This document shows, one piece after another, positions 45,259 to 57,424 of a stretch of DNA of 64,000 bases. Origin of the DNA: Apiotrichum sp. Y4204. Its lineage: Eukaryota > Basidiomycota > Tremellomycetes > Trichosporonales > Trichosporonaceae. The notes beneath the pieces are model-generated. The model made no database searches. It was not told where the DNA came from and worked only from the letters and a program-made list of their open reading frames with translations. Position numbers and translations under genes: made by a program. Location: the NCBI GenBank assembly GCA_025531455.1, contig JAMYHL010000080.1, positions 1-64,000 on the forward strand, read 5' to 3'. Positions within the stretch are counted from its first letter, which is position 1. The number at the start of each line of letters is the position of its first letter.

Positions 45259-45776
45259 ATGGAATCGACAGACAAGATCCCACAGTGCTTCGACATTCCC
45301 CCACTCCCCAAGCTTGTCTTCAGTAACGAGCCGCGGCTGCCCACTACCGTAGAGTTGGACGAGGTCGGGTGGACATTCCAACCGTGAGTACACCTGATCA
45401 CTGCACACCACGAAGGGCTTCTGATCTGAATAGGGTCGTAGCCTTCGGGCTGACTCCCTGTAACGCCTGTTGCGACCGCGGTATTATCTGCATCGCCCCA
45501 CTTGGACAGAACTTCCAACCCGTAGGAGAGTGCGACCTGTGCCGCGAGGAAAACAAGTGCGGGCGCACTTGTCAAACCGAGATGCAAGTGCCACAATCTC
45601 TTCCGAGCTGCCCGGATTTCGATACCACGTCATCGACATCTCCTCCGGCCGCTACGGCGCCGGCGACGCCGAGTACCGGCTCACACACGGCGGCGACAAG
45701 TGGAGATGCGCCAGCGACGACAGACGTGGCGACGTCAACAAGCGGAGATCGACCAGCGACGACGGACGTCGCTTAG
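45259..45776 (+). CDS. Small protein with six-cysteine (zinc-cluster-like) motif
   Basis: Two exons (45259-45383, 45434-45776) give 155 residues. After about 45 residues without features comes TPCNACCDRGIICIAPLG, then a second cysteine group, spaced C-x2-C-x6-C-x13-C-x2-C-x5-C, with one more Cys three residues on. The remaining ~60 residues are Thr/Ser/Ala/Pro repeats (three imperfect copies ending PATTDVA or TTDVATS). The cysteine spacing matches the gene at 35786 apart from a shorter middle loop. A Zn(II)2Cys6-like zinc cluster is the best structural guess and is unproven. There is no signal peptide, which argues against a secreted disulfide-rich peptide. No known name is recognised. Confidence 0.75.
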
Positions 45777-47062
45777 TCTGCCAGCGCGACCCCGACGGCC
45801 ACGACCGAAGAGGGTGGGAGGCGGCGCCCACGGACCGCCAGGTCCACACCGAGCTCGGCAACCGCGTCCCCGACCCGCAAGCGAGCGAAACCAAGCTGAG
45901 AGGACCAAGGCGGAGCGTTCCTCTTGTTGTCTTGAAAATTGTTGCAGTCAACCTCCCCCCCCCCGCCCCCCCCCCCTCTCGCTGTTATAGCCACCCCCTC
46001 TCCGCCAGAGTAAGAACTTCGGCGCCTCCAAGTTGTATGCATAGGAATATATCCCCCCATAATCCCCTACAGCGAGCTGTGACTGTAACAATCGTCTGTG
46101 GTCTTCCAGATTCGAGGATCGAGGATCGAGGATTGAGGATTCCATGTTTGGCATCACGTGTCTGAACAACACCGCACCACTGCACCACCGGTATGGCCGC
46201 TATCTCATGAAGCATGACCATGACGTAAGTGCCTCGACCAGTGCCTCCCTGCCTCAGATCCGTGCCTCCCTAGAACCAGGGTCCACAACCGTGCAGTTGC
46301 TTCCAAGCTCTCGCCCGAGTCGCCCCAAGCCACGCCTCGGTGATGTGCATGCTCGCAAGATGCCGATTCGCGAGTTCCGAGTTGAGAGTCGCGAGTGGAT
46401 GATGTATTGCATCGTGCCGTGCAGATCAGCTGATATCGGTACGGAGACGGTCAGCTGCATGGTCGGACCCCAGCCTTGGATTTCTGCATTGCGTACCTGC
46501 ATTTTGCCACCAGCGTCTGCAGCAAAACGTTGTCCTTGAGCGTCGCGCCGGGTGTTCAGTGGATCTGTGGGGTTGGTGGGCTACAAACTGCTGGCCTGCT
46601 GGTGGGCTTATGGCAGGAACCGTCGGAGCTCGGCTCGTCGCCTCGTTTCTTGGCACACTTTTGCATTGCCTTGCGCCGCTTACGCACAGGTACGCCGCAC
46701 GGACCTTCTGATCTTGCCGACTTGCCGACGCCGGCCGGGATATTGTGAACATTGTGTCAGTAGTAGTGTCAGTGGATCAGTAGTGGATCAGTGGCAAGTC
46801 GGCCTTGCCAGTCTGGCACACCCAGTTCAGTTCCGATTCCCCATAGTTTAGGCATTAAAAGAATAACATGCGCTTGGTTTCTATGACACAACAATCCCGC
46901 ATGGCAATTTACACAACTGCACATTCTATGAGCTATACCTAGTCGCGCTCCGGCGGGCCTGTGGCCCCCCGCGAGCACAGTTATTAACGCATCTGTGATC
47001 TGGACATCTAAGGTGTCTCTCGGCTGTCGCCCTCGCCTCTCGTCTCTCGCTCTCCGTGGTCC
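45777..47062. other. Intergenic, 1.3 kb
   Basis: Convergent region between the six-cysteine gene and the GT69 gene. Contains a C-rich run near 45955-45980 and a short GAGGATC repeat near 46117-46142. No supported gene. Confidence 0.5.
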
Positions 47063-49177
47063 TTATGTGTCCCAACTCCTGTTGGGAACGCCCGGAAGCG
47101 CCGGGCAGCGTGCTGGTGCGTTGACAGTCAGTGCGGACCAGGTGCAGTAGTCGCGGGAGCGCATGCCGCCCTCCCACACCCAGTCGACAATCTGTGCTGG
47201 CGTTCCGTGGCTCCACCAGTCTGTAGTTTTAGCATGATGTATCGAGTAGGCTCCCAGAAAGTACTCACAGGTCCACCACTCGACAGCCGGGATGCGAAGC
47301 ACCTTGGCGTACCATGCGTACCAGCGCCACTTGTAGGCAACCTGCACGGTCGGATTCATCCAGATGCGAGCAGGACGCTCAGGACTGCTGTAGAGGCGCT
47401 GAAGGTCGTAGGAGAAGAGGAAGCATTCCGAGTGGTCGCAAGCTTCGATCTCGGACGCGCGGAACTGAATCGGAGTCGTGACAGCAGGTGACATGCGACC
47501 GCCGGGGTATTTGGCTGGAGGGGTCAGTGGTGCTCAAGCAGTGAGGTCATCTCGTCTCAAACAGGTGAGGTCATTCTGTTTGACCACAAGAATGTTCCGG
47601 AATGTTGACACTCACGGTCATCGATCATCTTCCATCCACGCTTCTGGAGATGGGTTTGGGACTTGGTCGCCGAGTCCTCTTTCGGGGGTTGCCAGAGGAA
47701 GGGCTCGGGGCGGAAGACGACGAGGCCGTTCCAGCACGCTGAGACGGGGAAAGCCTTCATCTCGCGGAGAAGCTTAACGCTGACGGGGTCCTTGACAAAC
47801 GGCCAGGCGATACGCAGCGGCGTACCACACACGTCGCGGGCGACCCAGGTGTCATAAAGGCCTGTGGGTTAGCCTTGATCAACGCTGCGCCCAGAGGGCG
47901 CTGGAAACCAGGGAAAGGAGCACAAAGGACGATGGTTTTGAAGAGCCAACCGATGCTCCAGGTGTGCTCTCGCCAATTACGACTTACCGGCGAACTGGAA
48001 GTCCATTCCACACGTCAGGTCGTAGTTGCTGTTCATGGTGCCATCCTCCTCCTCCATCTCGGTACCGATGAGGCGGATAACAGACTCCCAGCTGTAGAGG
48101 ACGTCGTTGAGGAAGATGACCTTCTCAAACTGGTCATAGTCGGGCAGACGAATCGACGTGTCGTTGCTCTGCAGCGGCTCCAGCACCCTGTTGCGGACCT
48201 GTGCAAGGAACTCGATGCGCTCCGGGCTCGTGATGTACGGCCACCAGCGGGTGGGACCCTCTTCGCTCAGGATGCGGTTACGGACACCCATGTCCTCGAG
48301 ATCCTTCCTAAGCTTCTCAACCAGCTGCGGCGTGTTGTCGTTCGAGTTGGACTCGTAGATAGAAACATAGGTGTTCTCAGGGCCGACTGCGGGTTAGTCA
48401 ACCGACTGTATCACTTCCCTCCTACTCACGATGGTCAATGACTTTGAAGAGCTGCGACGTCCAGTGCGGCATGATCTTCTCGTTGTTGTACAGGTTGGCG
48501 CCGATAAAGTACTTGTGGTCTGGTCCGCGCGGAATCTCCGGAAAGCGCTCAGCAGGGGGCGTAACGCCGAGGAAGAAAGCGGACAGCACCACGCAGGTGC
48601 CCAGCACCAGCGGAAGAAGCTGCATGGTGGCTCCTCGAGACTGCACGATCGGGAGACAAGACGACGCAGATGACGAGGACTTGTTGGCGCGGCGGGCGAT
48701 GGTGCTGCTCCCTAGCCGGGCGAGCTGAATCCAGTTCAGAGCCACCCATGTTGTGAGGCCGACGAAGATACCGAAAAGAAGGTGAATAGTTGTGGGGAAC
48801 GGCCATGTCAACAACAGCGCGAGGCCGCTGATCAACGCAACAAGAAGGGAGATGGCTACTCGCGGACTGCCCTTGATGCTTGCAACCGCGAAGTGTATCC
48901 AGCGCGAGGACGACCGCCGCCAATGCGAGCGCTTGGTTGGAGACACGAATGGCCACTCGTTTCCGGCAAGCGTGTCATCCGACCAACTCCCGCTCTCCGT
49001 ATCCCCATCGTCCGTGCTGCTCTCGGATACCGAATCGAGCTCGTAGTCACGGTAACCGCAGCCGGCGTCGTACTGGTAGGATCCGTTGGCTGTGGAGGTC
49101 TGCGAGAGGGGCAATGATGATGGGGACGAGCTGCCTGATGGCGAATACTCAAAGTGTAGTGGTAGTTTGTTCGACAT
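47063..49177 (-). CDS. Glycosyltransferase family 69, CAP59/CMT1-like
   Basis: Five exons (49177-48430, 48386-47988, 47861-47616, 47514-47269, 47220-47063) give 598 residues. The N-terminal ~100 residues are Ser-rich and cytosolic. Three hydrophobic segments follow at about 108-128, 132-152 and 186-206. The lumenal domain begins near PRGPDHKYFIGANLYNNE. It has the family's opening (LGPENTYVSIYESNSNDNT), the core FEKVIFLNDVLYSWESVIRLI, and the acidic NYDLTCGMDFQFAGLYDTWVARD. The relatives CMT1 (alpha-1,3-mannosyltransferase) and CAP59 act in the secretory pathway in capsule or glycolipid/wall mannan synthesis in Cryptococcus. Which substrate this copy uses cannot be told. CAP59-type proteins usually show one N-terminal membrane anchor, so the extra helices are notable. 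Start is the first ATG; a CCA repeat (sense strand) lies in its leader. Confidence 0.92.
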
Positions 49178-49221
49178 CGTGGTGGTGAGGGGACGGGGGA
49201 GGGAAGGGGAAGGTGAGGGAG

Positions 49222-49252
49222 GGTGGTGGTGGTGGTGGTGGTGGTGGTGGTG
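49222..49252. repeat. TGG trinucleotide microsatellite
   Basis: About ten TGG units (CCA on the sense strand) 45-75 bp upstream of the GT69 start codon. Confidence 0.9.
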
Positions 49253-51540
49253 TGTTTAGGTGTATATGTGTGTGTGTGTGACAGTGCTTGTTTGGATGAA
49301 TACGTCGTCAGACGAGATGAGAAGCCGGGAGAATATAAGGGGGGAAGTGTGAGTAAGGTCTAAAGCGACGCCGAGAAGAGGAGAGCGGTGTTGAGAGAAG
49401 GGCGGCGCTGAGAGCTGTGATGATGGCGATGAGAGGGAAGTGAATGAGAATGTTGGAGAATCAAACCCGCTTTGGACTGGCCTGGCTCTGGGCACGCTAA
49501 TGGCGCGCGCAGCAGATGTCGTCGTGGTGTAGGAGGCGGTAGTTGAGTGTGAGACACACACAGACACTCTATAGCTCTATGCAGTAGTCCTGGGTCCTTG
49601 GGTCGCGCCGCAGCTGCCGCGCGCGCAGCAGCTCTGTCTCGGGGATCTAATGGATGCTGGCGGGTTACAGGTTTTGGGTGGTCCCGCAGCGGTCTTCTGG
49701 CAGGGGCAGACGAGCCAAGGCCGGCACAACAACACTGCACAGGGCAGGGGCGCAGAGGAAGGGAAACAGCAAAGGGGGAGGGAAGGGAGGTTTGGATGGA
49801 CGGAATTCGGCCCGCGGGCGTGGCCTGGCTCCTTTGGGCAGGTAAAAGGCTCAAGACGAGAGGAAAAAAAAAAAATCTATCTGGTCGTCCGCGCAGCAAG
49901 GGGCAAAGTGTCGTGTAGCGTCGCCCCGTAGAGTCCGATTTGTGTATGGGCGAGTGTGTATGCGTGTATGCGTGGGAGAAGGGCGCGCGTATTCTCGCTG
50001 GGAATATGGGTGGGAATGGGTCTCTATGAGGAGACTTTGTATACTGCGATAGGTATGTGTTCGGCGACAATGCAGAATGTGAAAGTGGACATGCCGTGGA
50101 TGCTCTATCATAATACCATAATCCCTAATCAAGCTGTGCGCTGTGCGCTGTGCATTGGCTGTAGTGAGGCTTCGTGTTTGATGCTATGCGAGCGGTGCTG
50201 GTGTATCAGAGTTTTTCAACGCGCTGGCGGTCAACATGTACAAGCCAAAGAGACAAAAGGCAGGCAAGGCAAGGAGGGATCGGAGCTGCAGGAAGCTGGG
50301 TTACCCGGGCCAGCCGCCGTGCCGCCGCAGTGTATTATTTTTTTCTTTCCTCTCCAGCCCCTGCTCCCTGGGAGCTTTTCCCTGAGCAGCAGCAGCGGCC
50401 AGACCAGATCACATACACTGCGCACACAGATCGTCCACTCTAACAGCCTATTCCTCCCCTGGCCATGGTTACTGATTGTCCTGTTACAGAATGCAGTGCA
50501 CGATCATTAGATGCGCAGAACGGACCGTGCGCATCAGAGCTAAAATCGAAAGCGAGGTACAGCTCCAGAGATTCACCCCAGCCCGGCGATCCCCCTTTTC
50601 GCAACCACGCTATGATACCGCTTTTTATTTTTCGATAGTTTTTTTTTTTTTTTTTTCTTTCTTTTTTCGGGGGGGTTTTTTTTTTTGCTGCATGAGATCT
50701 ACCATCCTCTTCGCGCAGGATTAACCCCTGTCCTCCTTTTGGACCCTGAGCGCCCTGCCAGTCCTAAGCGGACAGGACCTGATCCAGCCCAGGCCAGCGC
50801 AGGCCAGCGGCCCTGCTGATGCCGCTGCCGCAACGCCGCCGCATCACGGTCCCTGGCTGGCTTTGTCCCCCTTTGGCTCTTTTTGCCCCATCCCGTGCGC
50901 CTCCTGCGCGCCTGACTATCAATGACAGAGTTTGCTGCGCAGCAAGCCCCTGCCGTACAGCCGCCGCCCACGCCGCCTCGCAGCCTCGCCGCGGCACTGT
51001 GCTCTCTACCGCTCTCTACCGGATACCAGGCCCCCAGGTCCGCTCCCCCGCAAACAACACATATTTATCTCCATCTATTCATCCCAAAGTGGGCTGAAAC
51101 CCCGGTTCTGCCGGTCGCGTTCCGACAAGCCTGGGGGCGGAGATCGTCGGGGAGCTGCAGAAACACGAGGATCGTGGACGAGATTTCATCGTGGCCATCG
51201 GGGATGGTGGACCACGCTTCGTGCGAAGAAGAGCTTGCGAAGGCAGGGGTGAACAAGCTTGAAAGCTTGAAAAAGTGTCGGACAGATCGGCAACAGCGGA
51301 TGCGACGCGCGCGGCTGCGTTTAGACAGCGGGGAGAGTGGAGGGGAGGAATGCGCAGTCGGTGAGCCGCCTGTGCTACTGTTGGCGGGCTTGAGCGGCTG
51401 GAACTGCTCATGTCTTATTCGCTGCCGCCATGCCCAGATGGCCCATGGCCCAGATGCCCCATGCCCCAGATATCCGAGATCAGGCTCTTGGCAGTGCCAA
51501 AGCGAACACTGCTTGCGCACCGATAACAGCATTGCTTTGG

Positions 51541-51567
51541 CCACTTTGGCCACTTTGGCCACTTTGG
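51541..51567. repeat. 9-bp tandem repeat (CCACTTTGG), 3 copies
   Basis: Three perfect copies. Each unit is nearly self-complementary. Confidence 0.85.
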
Positions 51568-53387
51568 CGGCGAGAAGCCAGCTGAGGCGGTGCGATTAGG
51601 ATCCAAAATTAAGCATCTCGCACATATGCGGTGTATCGCATGATACCTGTGTATGCACGTGCACAAGCACACTGGCAAGCTGGCATGCTGGCAAGCTGGT
51701 AAGCGAGTACACTAGCACTCCCCTTGTTAGTGTGCTTCACACGGCCTGTGTCGTATGCCATATTCCGTTCCCAGTGGCTCCAACATGCGTTCCTCTCCGT
51801 CGCTCTCCTCTTGTAGTGGTGGTTACCAGTTGCGGAGAGGGTGATATATGTGATTATGAATAATATGAATGCTATGATAGCGCTATGATTCCCGTTTCAT
51901 CTGATTCGCGCCAGTCGTTGGCCGATCGAGCGGCTCAGAATACCATAATCGAGTGCACAGGCCTCATAGGATCACCGGTATCAGGGCAGAGGCGAGGCGC
52001 AGAGAGCACCACCGTCGCTCCTGCATTCCTTGGCTTCCGGCCTTCCGAGTTCTGGACCGCACGGCAGCAGCAAGGGGAGTCCGACTCCTTTTGCAGTAGA
52101 TTGGTCCGCTGATCCGCTGGAGATTGATTTGATCGCTGATCGCTGATCGACTGGCTACAGTAGTTGATCGACATGCTTGGGCTGTTCCCCTCATGATCGC
52201 TCAGCGGAGATGGAGGTGCGTAGCCACTAACTCTATGAACTCATGCGCACTCAATCGCTACTCTACACCACATGTACGTTGCCATTACACTCCACCATGC
52301 CCACCATATGAGCCATAGGCCATGCAGTCGCCCCGAGATTCATGCACATTCCCCAGCCATGTCCAGAATCCAGGAGGTCCACAGATCCACAGCCCAACAT
52401 GTAACATGCTCACATGCTGCCTGGTCCGCAATGCACGGATCGCGGAGTCGTACATCGCGGAGTACGGAATTGCGCAAACACAAACATGCGCAACTTCGGG
52501 AGTTGCGAGGCTCGAGCTCGACTCGAGCTCGAGATGTCGAGAGAGGCCCAGTGACTCAAAAGATTCATCAAGGTTAAGCTGCTGTGCATGCTGTGGCTGG
52601 TTTGGGTTGTCGATTCCCATTTCTTGATGAATGCCGAGAGCATGCCGAGACCGTGCAGCCCAGCACTGATCCCGCACGTGACCGCTTATCCCTCCTGCCG
52701 AGCCTGCCGAGACCACAGCTCGCTGAACAACCTCCGGGCTCCAAACACAGCCCAAACGCAACAAACAATGAACCAAGATGCCAGATGTTCAGAGTTGAGA
52801 GTACGACAAGATGCACTATCTCAGACCAAGTGGGACCGTGTTTGTAGTCGACGGCTGACATCATACCGTACCGATGCAGTGGGTGCCGATCGGCGGCGCC
52901 GCCTCTTGCGCCTGGTGACGCATTGGCGCTTCTGCCCGCCACACTTCCCAGGCTCCAGGGAATGAGGCGCAACCTGTCCCGGGAGGGCTGACCTGGTAAT
53001 GTTGTCCTAAACAGCGGAGGCGGAGCTAGGGAGCTGTCGGCGGTGAGCTTGGCCAGGATCCACCGGTGTTGTTTGGTCGGTGTTCGGAACTCGGGCGGAA
53101 GGGTTCCGAGATGTCAGACTGACCAGGGATGGTAGTCAATCCTGCAGCGTTCAGATCAGTTCTCCGCGGACAGCATACACTCCCTAATGGACGATCTCCA
53201 GACGCGTATACGTGTGGCGTTCGACATAGTATCGCCGCACTGGCAAACACGTTCCGCCACGGCTGTGCATACGTGGCCGCGCGTGTCCGCTGGTCAGCTG
53301 CAGTACTACTGTGCTCATCGCACTACGCAGGCGACACGGCGTGCGCGTCGCGTCCAACGCGATGGACCACGTCGTCGGTGAGCTGGC

Positions 53388-54437
53388 GTGCGGCGGCTAA
53401 CGTATACATCGAGGCGCGGTGCATCGGACCTTCATGTTCCGGCGCCAGCAGCCGACGGACCAGTGCCACGGATGGACTGGTACCACACTGTAATGCAGAT
53501 AAACTCTACCCCAGCGGGATGTCCGCTCGGAACCATTTGGGCGTCGTGCGAGCTGCAGAGTTGCGCAGTTAAATCACAGCTGCATCGCTGTGCCAGCGGG
53601 CCAGCGTGTATATTGCAAGCAGTACAGCAGTGTCGCGTGCTGTACGGCATTGCCACATTTGGGTGGGCTGCGCTGGTGTCGCCGGGGATGCCCAACTTAG
53701 TCTCTCGCTATCCCTCAGTTAACCCAGTTTTCCCCCTCGAGGCACGCGCGTCGCAACTCATTGTCCCCGCGCTCGTGCCTGCCGCGTTTCAGCTTTTGGC
53801 GTCTGGAACACCGCTCTCGCTGGCGAGTAGAGTCTGCCAAACTAGCGCCAACTATACGGCTACCCACAGAGAGCATCTTTCCAGGCGCTGCGACAGGCAA
53901 TGTACGACTGTTCAACCATGCGATCCACTCAATGTCGCCGAGATCGTGTCGTTTTGTGTCCGCATCCCCCCGAGATCCGTCTTCCCGAATCTAATCTGCA
54001 CATGCACATGGGCGCAGGCCCCGAACTTTCCACTTCATCGCCGAGCGGGTCGGACGTGTCTTCCACATGTCGCAGCTCGCGTATCTCGCACTCGGCGTAC
54101 TCTCCGTGTGGTGAAACTCATCCATTTACACTTGCCTCTGGTTTCGGAACGGAATCGACCCCTCCGCCTGCCGCATCGCCGTTACAATCTGGCGGACCGG
54201 CATCGCTGCTACCCCACATGTAGCACGTACCCTGGGATATGGTACCCTGTCCATGCTGACCATGCTGCCCACATGTCCGCTCCCCGATCCCCGCTTGCCG
54301 CTCTCACATGGCACATGGTGGCCCCATGCGGCTCGCGGCATGCCGGCGGCAGCGCCCGCCGCGTGATGCCGAGCCACATTGGAGCAGGCGGCTGCGCCCG
54401 CCGCGTGATGCCGAGCCACATTGGAGCATGCGGCTAG
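53388..54437 (+). other. Unexplained 349-codon open frame
   Basis: The frame is open for 1050 nt with GTG at its 5' end; the first ATG in frame is at 53472. The predicted protein is Cys/His/Arg-rich with no domain, signal peptide or membrane segment that I recognise. Codon use does not show the C-ending bias of the definite genes, and no flanking splice sites add a family signature. It may be a decayed gene, an orphan gene or chance. The last 28 codons lie in the 42-bp tandem duplication and repeat an ARRVMPSHIGA motif. Confidence 0.25.
54353..54436. repeat. 42-bp tandem duplication, 2 copies
   Basis: Two adjacent copies (54353-54394, 54395-54436) that differ only near the end of the unit. 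Confidence 0.9.
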
Positions 54438-55842
54438 GCGTGCCAGACGTGGTGGTCCTGCGCGGGACGTCCTTTCCAGCCTTGAAACAATGTGTATCCA
54501 GACGTACTTACTGCAAAGTCGCGATGTATGCTACCGCTCGCCGTAGCATTTGTCACTCTGTCACAACCAGCTGAAGCATGAGAGGGCTATTACAGAGAGC
54601 ACCAATGTAATACTTCCTTATAGCTTTGCATGTGTCACGGGTCACGGTCGTCAGTAGCATTGAAAAATCAAAACCCCTGGGGGCATACAAGGTCGAATCC
54701 GAGCCTTGATGGACACGACGTGGTCGTTTGTGCATCCGTGATGCGAGATGCAGCCACTCCCCGACGCGAGGCGGTTTCGTGGCCACACCCTCGGCGGATA
54801 ACAGTCCCCGACATATGTTGATAGGACAGCCAGCGTGGCCCATAACTTAACACTTAACACTCAAGGGCAAAGGAAAGACTAAAACATGAGAGAAATTCAA
54901 AAGTTCTCGAGGTCACCATGCCGCTCTGTGTGGTGGCTTGTGGGCTGCAGAATTGCGACAATGGGCGCAACAGTGTCTGTGCGCCACTGACCGCCAGTCG
55001 AGGATCGAGGGAGAAGCGTCGGACTTCTGTCACGGAGACTTTGCATTCTTTCATTTCATCTTCTTTTCACTTAACACAACACGACGGCCACCTTGAAAGA
55101 GTCCACCTCTTGAATGGACCCCGTGAAGCTGCAGAAAGGTAATCCAGGCGAGGTGATAGGGCTCCGCTCCAGGTACTGATTGCGCTGCTGTACTGTCCTC
55201 GCACCGTTGGCATAAATAGCAGTGCTCATGACCATCAATCTCTTGGCATCGAGCACCCACTGTCCATTGACGATGCGCAGCCAGAGGTGTGATAAGATAC
55301 TGACTGTAAACGCATAAACAGGTCGCCGAGCCCAGCAAAACCGACGTCGCGAGTGGTCTCGGATAAGGGTCGGACATACTTTCGGCCGGAGCATGTGACC
55401 GCCTTTGCCGCGTCTCTGGTCCCCACGTGCCCGGTAGCTCCATTACTCGTCGCTTGTTGCTCTCGGCTCTCATTTTTTTTTTGGCTCGACCATTATTGTT
55501 CTCGACTCCGTTCCGATGTCCTGCTCTGCCAAATACGCGTCGGTCCGACAAACGGCCGGTCCGAGATCAGGCGAGCTTACCTGCTGCGAGCCTATGACCT
55601 CCGAGCGTCCGTACCTCGGGCCTCCGAGGCCCCAGGCTGCGGGGGTGGGAGTATTTATCATTTATCCGCCGAAAGGCAAGAGCAACGACCGAACCCGTGA
55701 TTTTGTAAACCCCGAGCTCCTGTTCTCGCCGAAGGCGAGGCGAGCGACTCGGAGCGACGCATCCTTGGACATGGACTGCATGCACTTGATCCCTCCACAT
55801 CCTCTTCTCACCTCCACACCGCCTGTCCACTGACCGCTCGCG

Positions 55843-57424
55843 ATGAGCCCGTACGCCGCCAAGGACAAGAAGGACGTCGAGAAGCGGGGGACGGACGACG
55901 CCGACGTCGAGGTCGATGCCGTGTACGACGATGTGTTCGGCAAGATCACAAACGGCGGACCAAACTACCGCGCCGTCTCGGGCGTCGGCGCGTTCGTGCT
56001 CATGACCAAGGTGGGCTATCTTGAGGACGATGGCGCTATGAGACCGCGAGAATAGCACTAGGCGCGACACTAGCGTAACATGGCTAACATCAGTCTAATC
56101 TCGGTCTCGGTGTGCTCAGTATTCCGATGGTATTCCAAATCCTCGGTATCGTGCCCGGAATTATCCTTATCTTGGTCGTGCAAGTCTTGATCACATGTGA
56201 GTCAAGATAACATCTGGAACACATTCCTGCACCATGGCTGATAGAAGACTGTGCCACTATGATCGGTCCGTTCAAGATTCGACACCCGGAAGTGTACGGC
56301 CTTGGCGATGCAGCATACGTCTTTGGTGGGCGCTTCGGGAAAGAGCTGTTCTATGTGCTCTTCTGGGTCAGTGAGTATTATCACAGCCGCAACCTTTCTG
56401 CACAGATATCCTGACCGCAGACATGATCATGGTGCACTCGGGCGCGACGGTCGGTGTCGCCACGGCACTGAATGCGGTCTCGGCACACGGCGCATGCACA
56501 GCGGTCTTCATGGCGGTCGCATGCATTGCGGGTATCATGCTGGGTAGCATCCGCACGATCGGCAACCTGACCTGGCTCGGCTGGGCGGGTCTCGTCTCGC
56601 TTCTCGCGTCGGTAATCACGCTCACGATCGCGGTCGGCGTGCAGGACCGCCCCGCGGACGCCCCCGCCGACTGGGTCAAGGAGATCAAGGTGTTTGGAAA
56701 CCCGAGTTTCTCGCAGGGCATGAATGCCGTCAGCTCGCTCATCTTCGCGTACGGGGCTACACCGACATACTTCTCCATCGTCTCCGAGATGCGGGATCCG
56801 CGCAAATACGTCCGGGCAGTGACACTCTCGCTGAGCGGCCTCACGGTCATCTACCTCATCCTCGGCGGCGTCGTGTACCACTTTTGCGGACAGTACGTCT
56901 CGACGCCGGCCTTGGGCTCCGCCGGCCCGCTCATGAAAAAGGTGTGCTACGGCATCGCGCTGCCGGCGCTACTCGCCAGTCTGGCGATCTTTGCCCACAT
57001 CTCGGCAAAACACGTCTTTGTCCGCGTCATGCAGGGCTCAAAGCACCTCACCAGCAACTCCTGGCAGCACTGGACCTTTTGGCTCGTGTGCGTGACCATG
57101 GGCGCGCTGCTGGGATACATTGTCGCGTCGGCGATCCCAAATTTCGGTTCCATCATCGCGCTCATCGGCTCGCTCGTTGTCCCACCTACATCCATCATCC
57201 CGTTGACCCTCATGTGGTGGCACGACAACTTCCGCTTCGTCCCGCGCTCACAGCGCACAGCACGCAAATGGGCGCTGTTCGCGCTCAACTTCACCATCCT
57301 GCTCATTGGCGTGTTCCTCACCGTCGCGGGCGTGTACGGTGCCATTGTGGACATTATCGCGTCGTCGTCCAAGAATGGGCCGTGGACGTGCGCCGACAAC
57401 TCAAACACAGTCAAGGAAGCATAG
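55843..57424 (+). CDS. Amino-acid permease, AAAP family
   Basis: Four exons (55843-56010, 56094-56196, 56248-56370, 56421-57424) give 465 residues. The first donor is GTGGGC, weaker than the rest. The third exon must start after GATAGAAG, because the nearer AG would create a stop. The soluble N-terminus leads to helix 1 with the family signature VSGVGAFVLMTK-SNLGLGVLSIP, followed by about ten more helices. Others include FRFGKELFYVLFWVNMIM-like helix 3 and NAVSSLIFAYGATPTYFSI, with EMRDPRKY in the loop that follows. The arrangement resembles fungal neutral/aromatic amino-acid permeases such as N. crassa Mtr, which are proton symporters of the plasma membrane. Substrate is not determinable here. 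Start is the first ATG (CTCGCGATGAG). Confidence 0.93.

Larger units (their letters stand above)
49178..55842. other. Largest gap, 6.7 kb, no assignable gene
   Basis: Holds the divergent promoters of the GT69 and amino-acid permease genes. It also has poly-T runs at 50640-50690, a 9-bp triplet repeat at 51541-51567, a 42-bp duplication and one long unexplained frame (both listed). No family could be recognised on either strand. Confidence 0.5.

Noticed and set aside
50640..50695. Poly-T runs as a retroelement tail
   Set aside because: No target-site duplication or reverse-transcriptase frame nearby; looks like simple low-complexity DNA.
54661..54720. Possible tRNA B-box-like GGTCGAATCC
   Set aside because: No acceptor or anticodon stem could be built around it.
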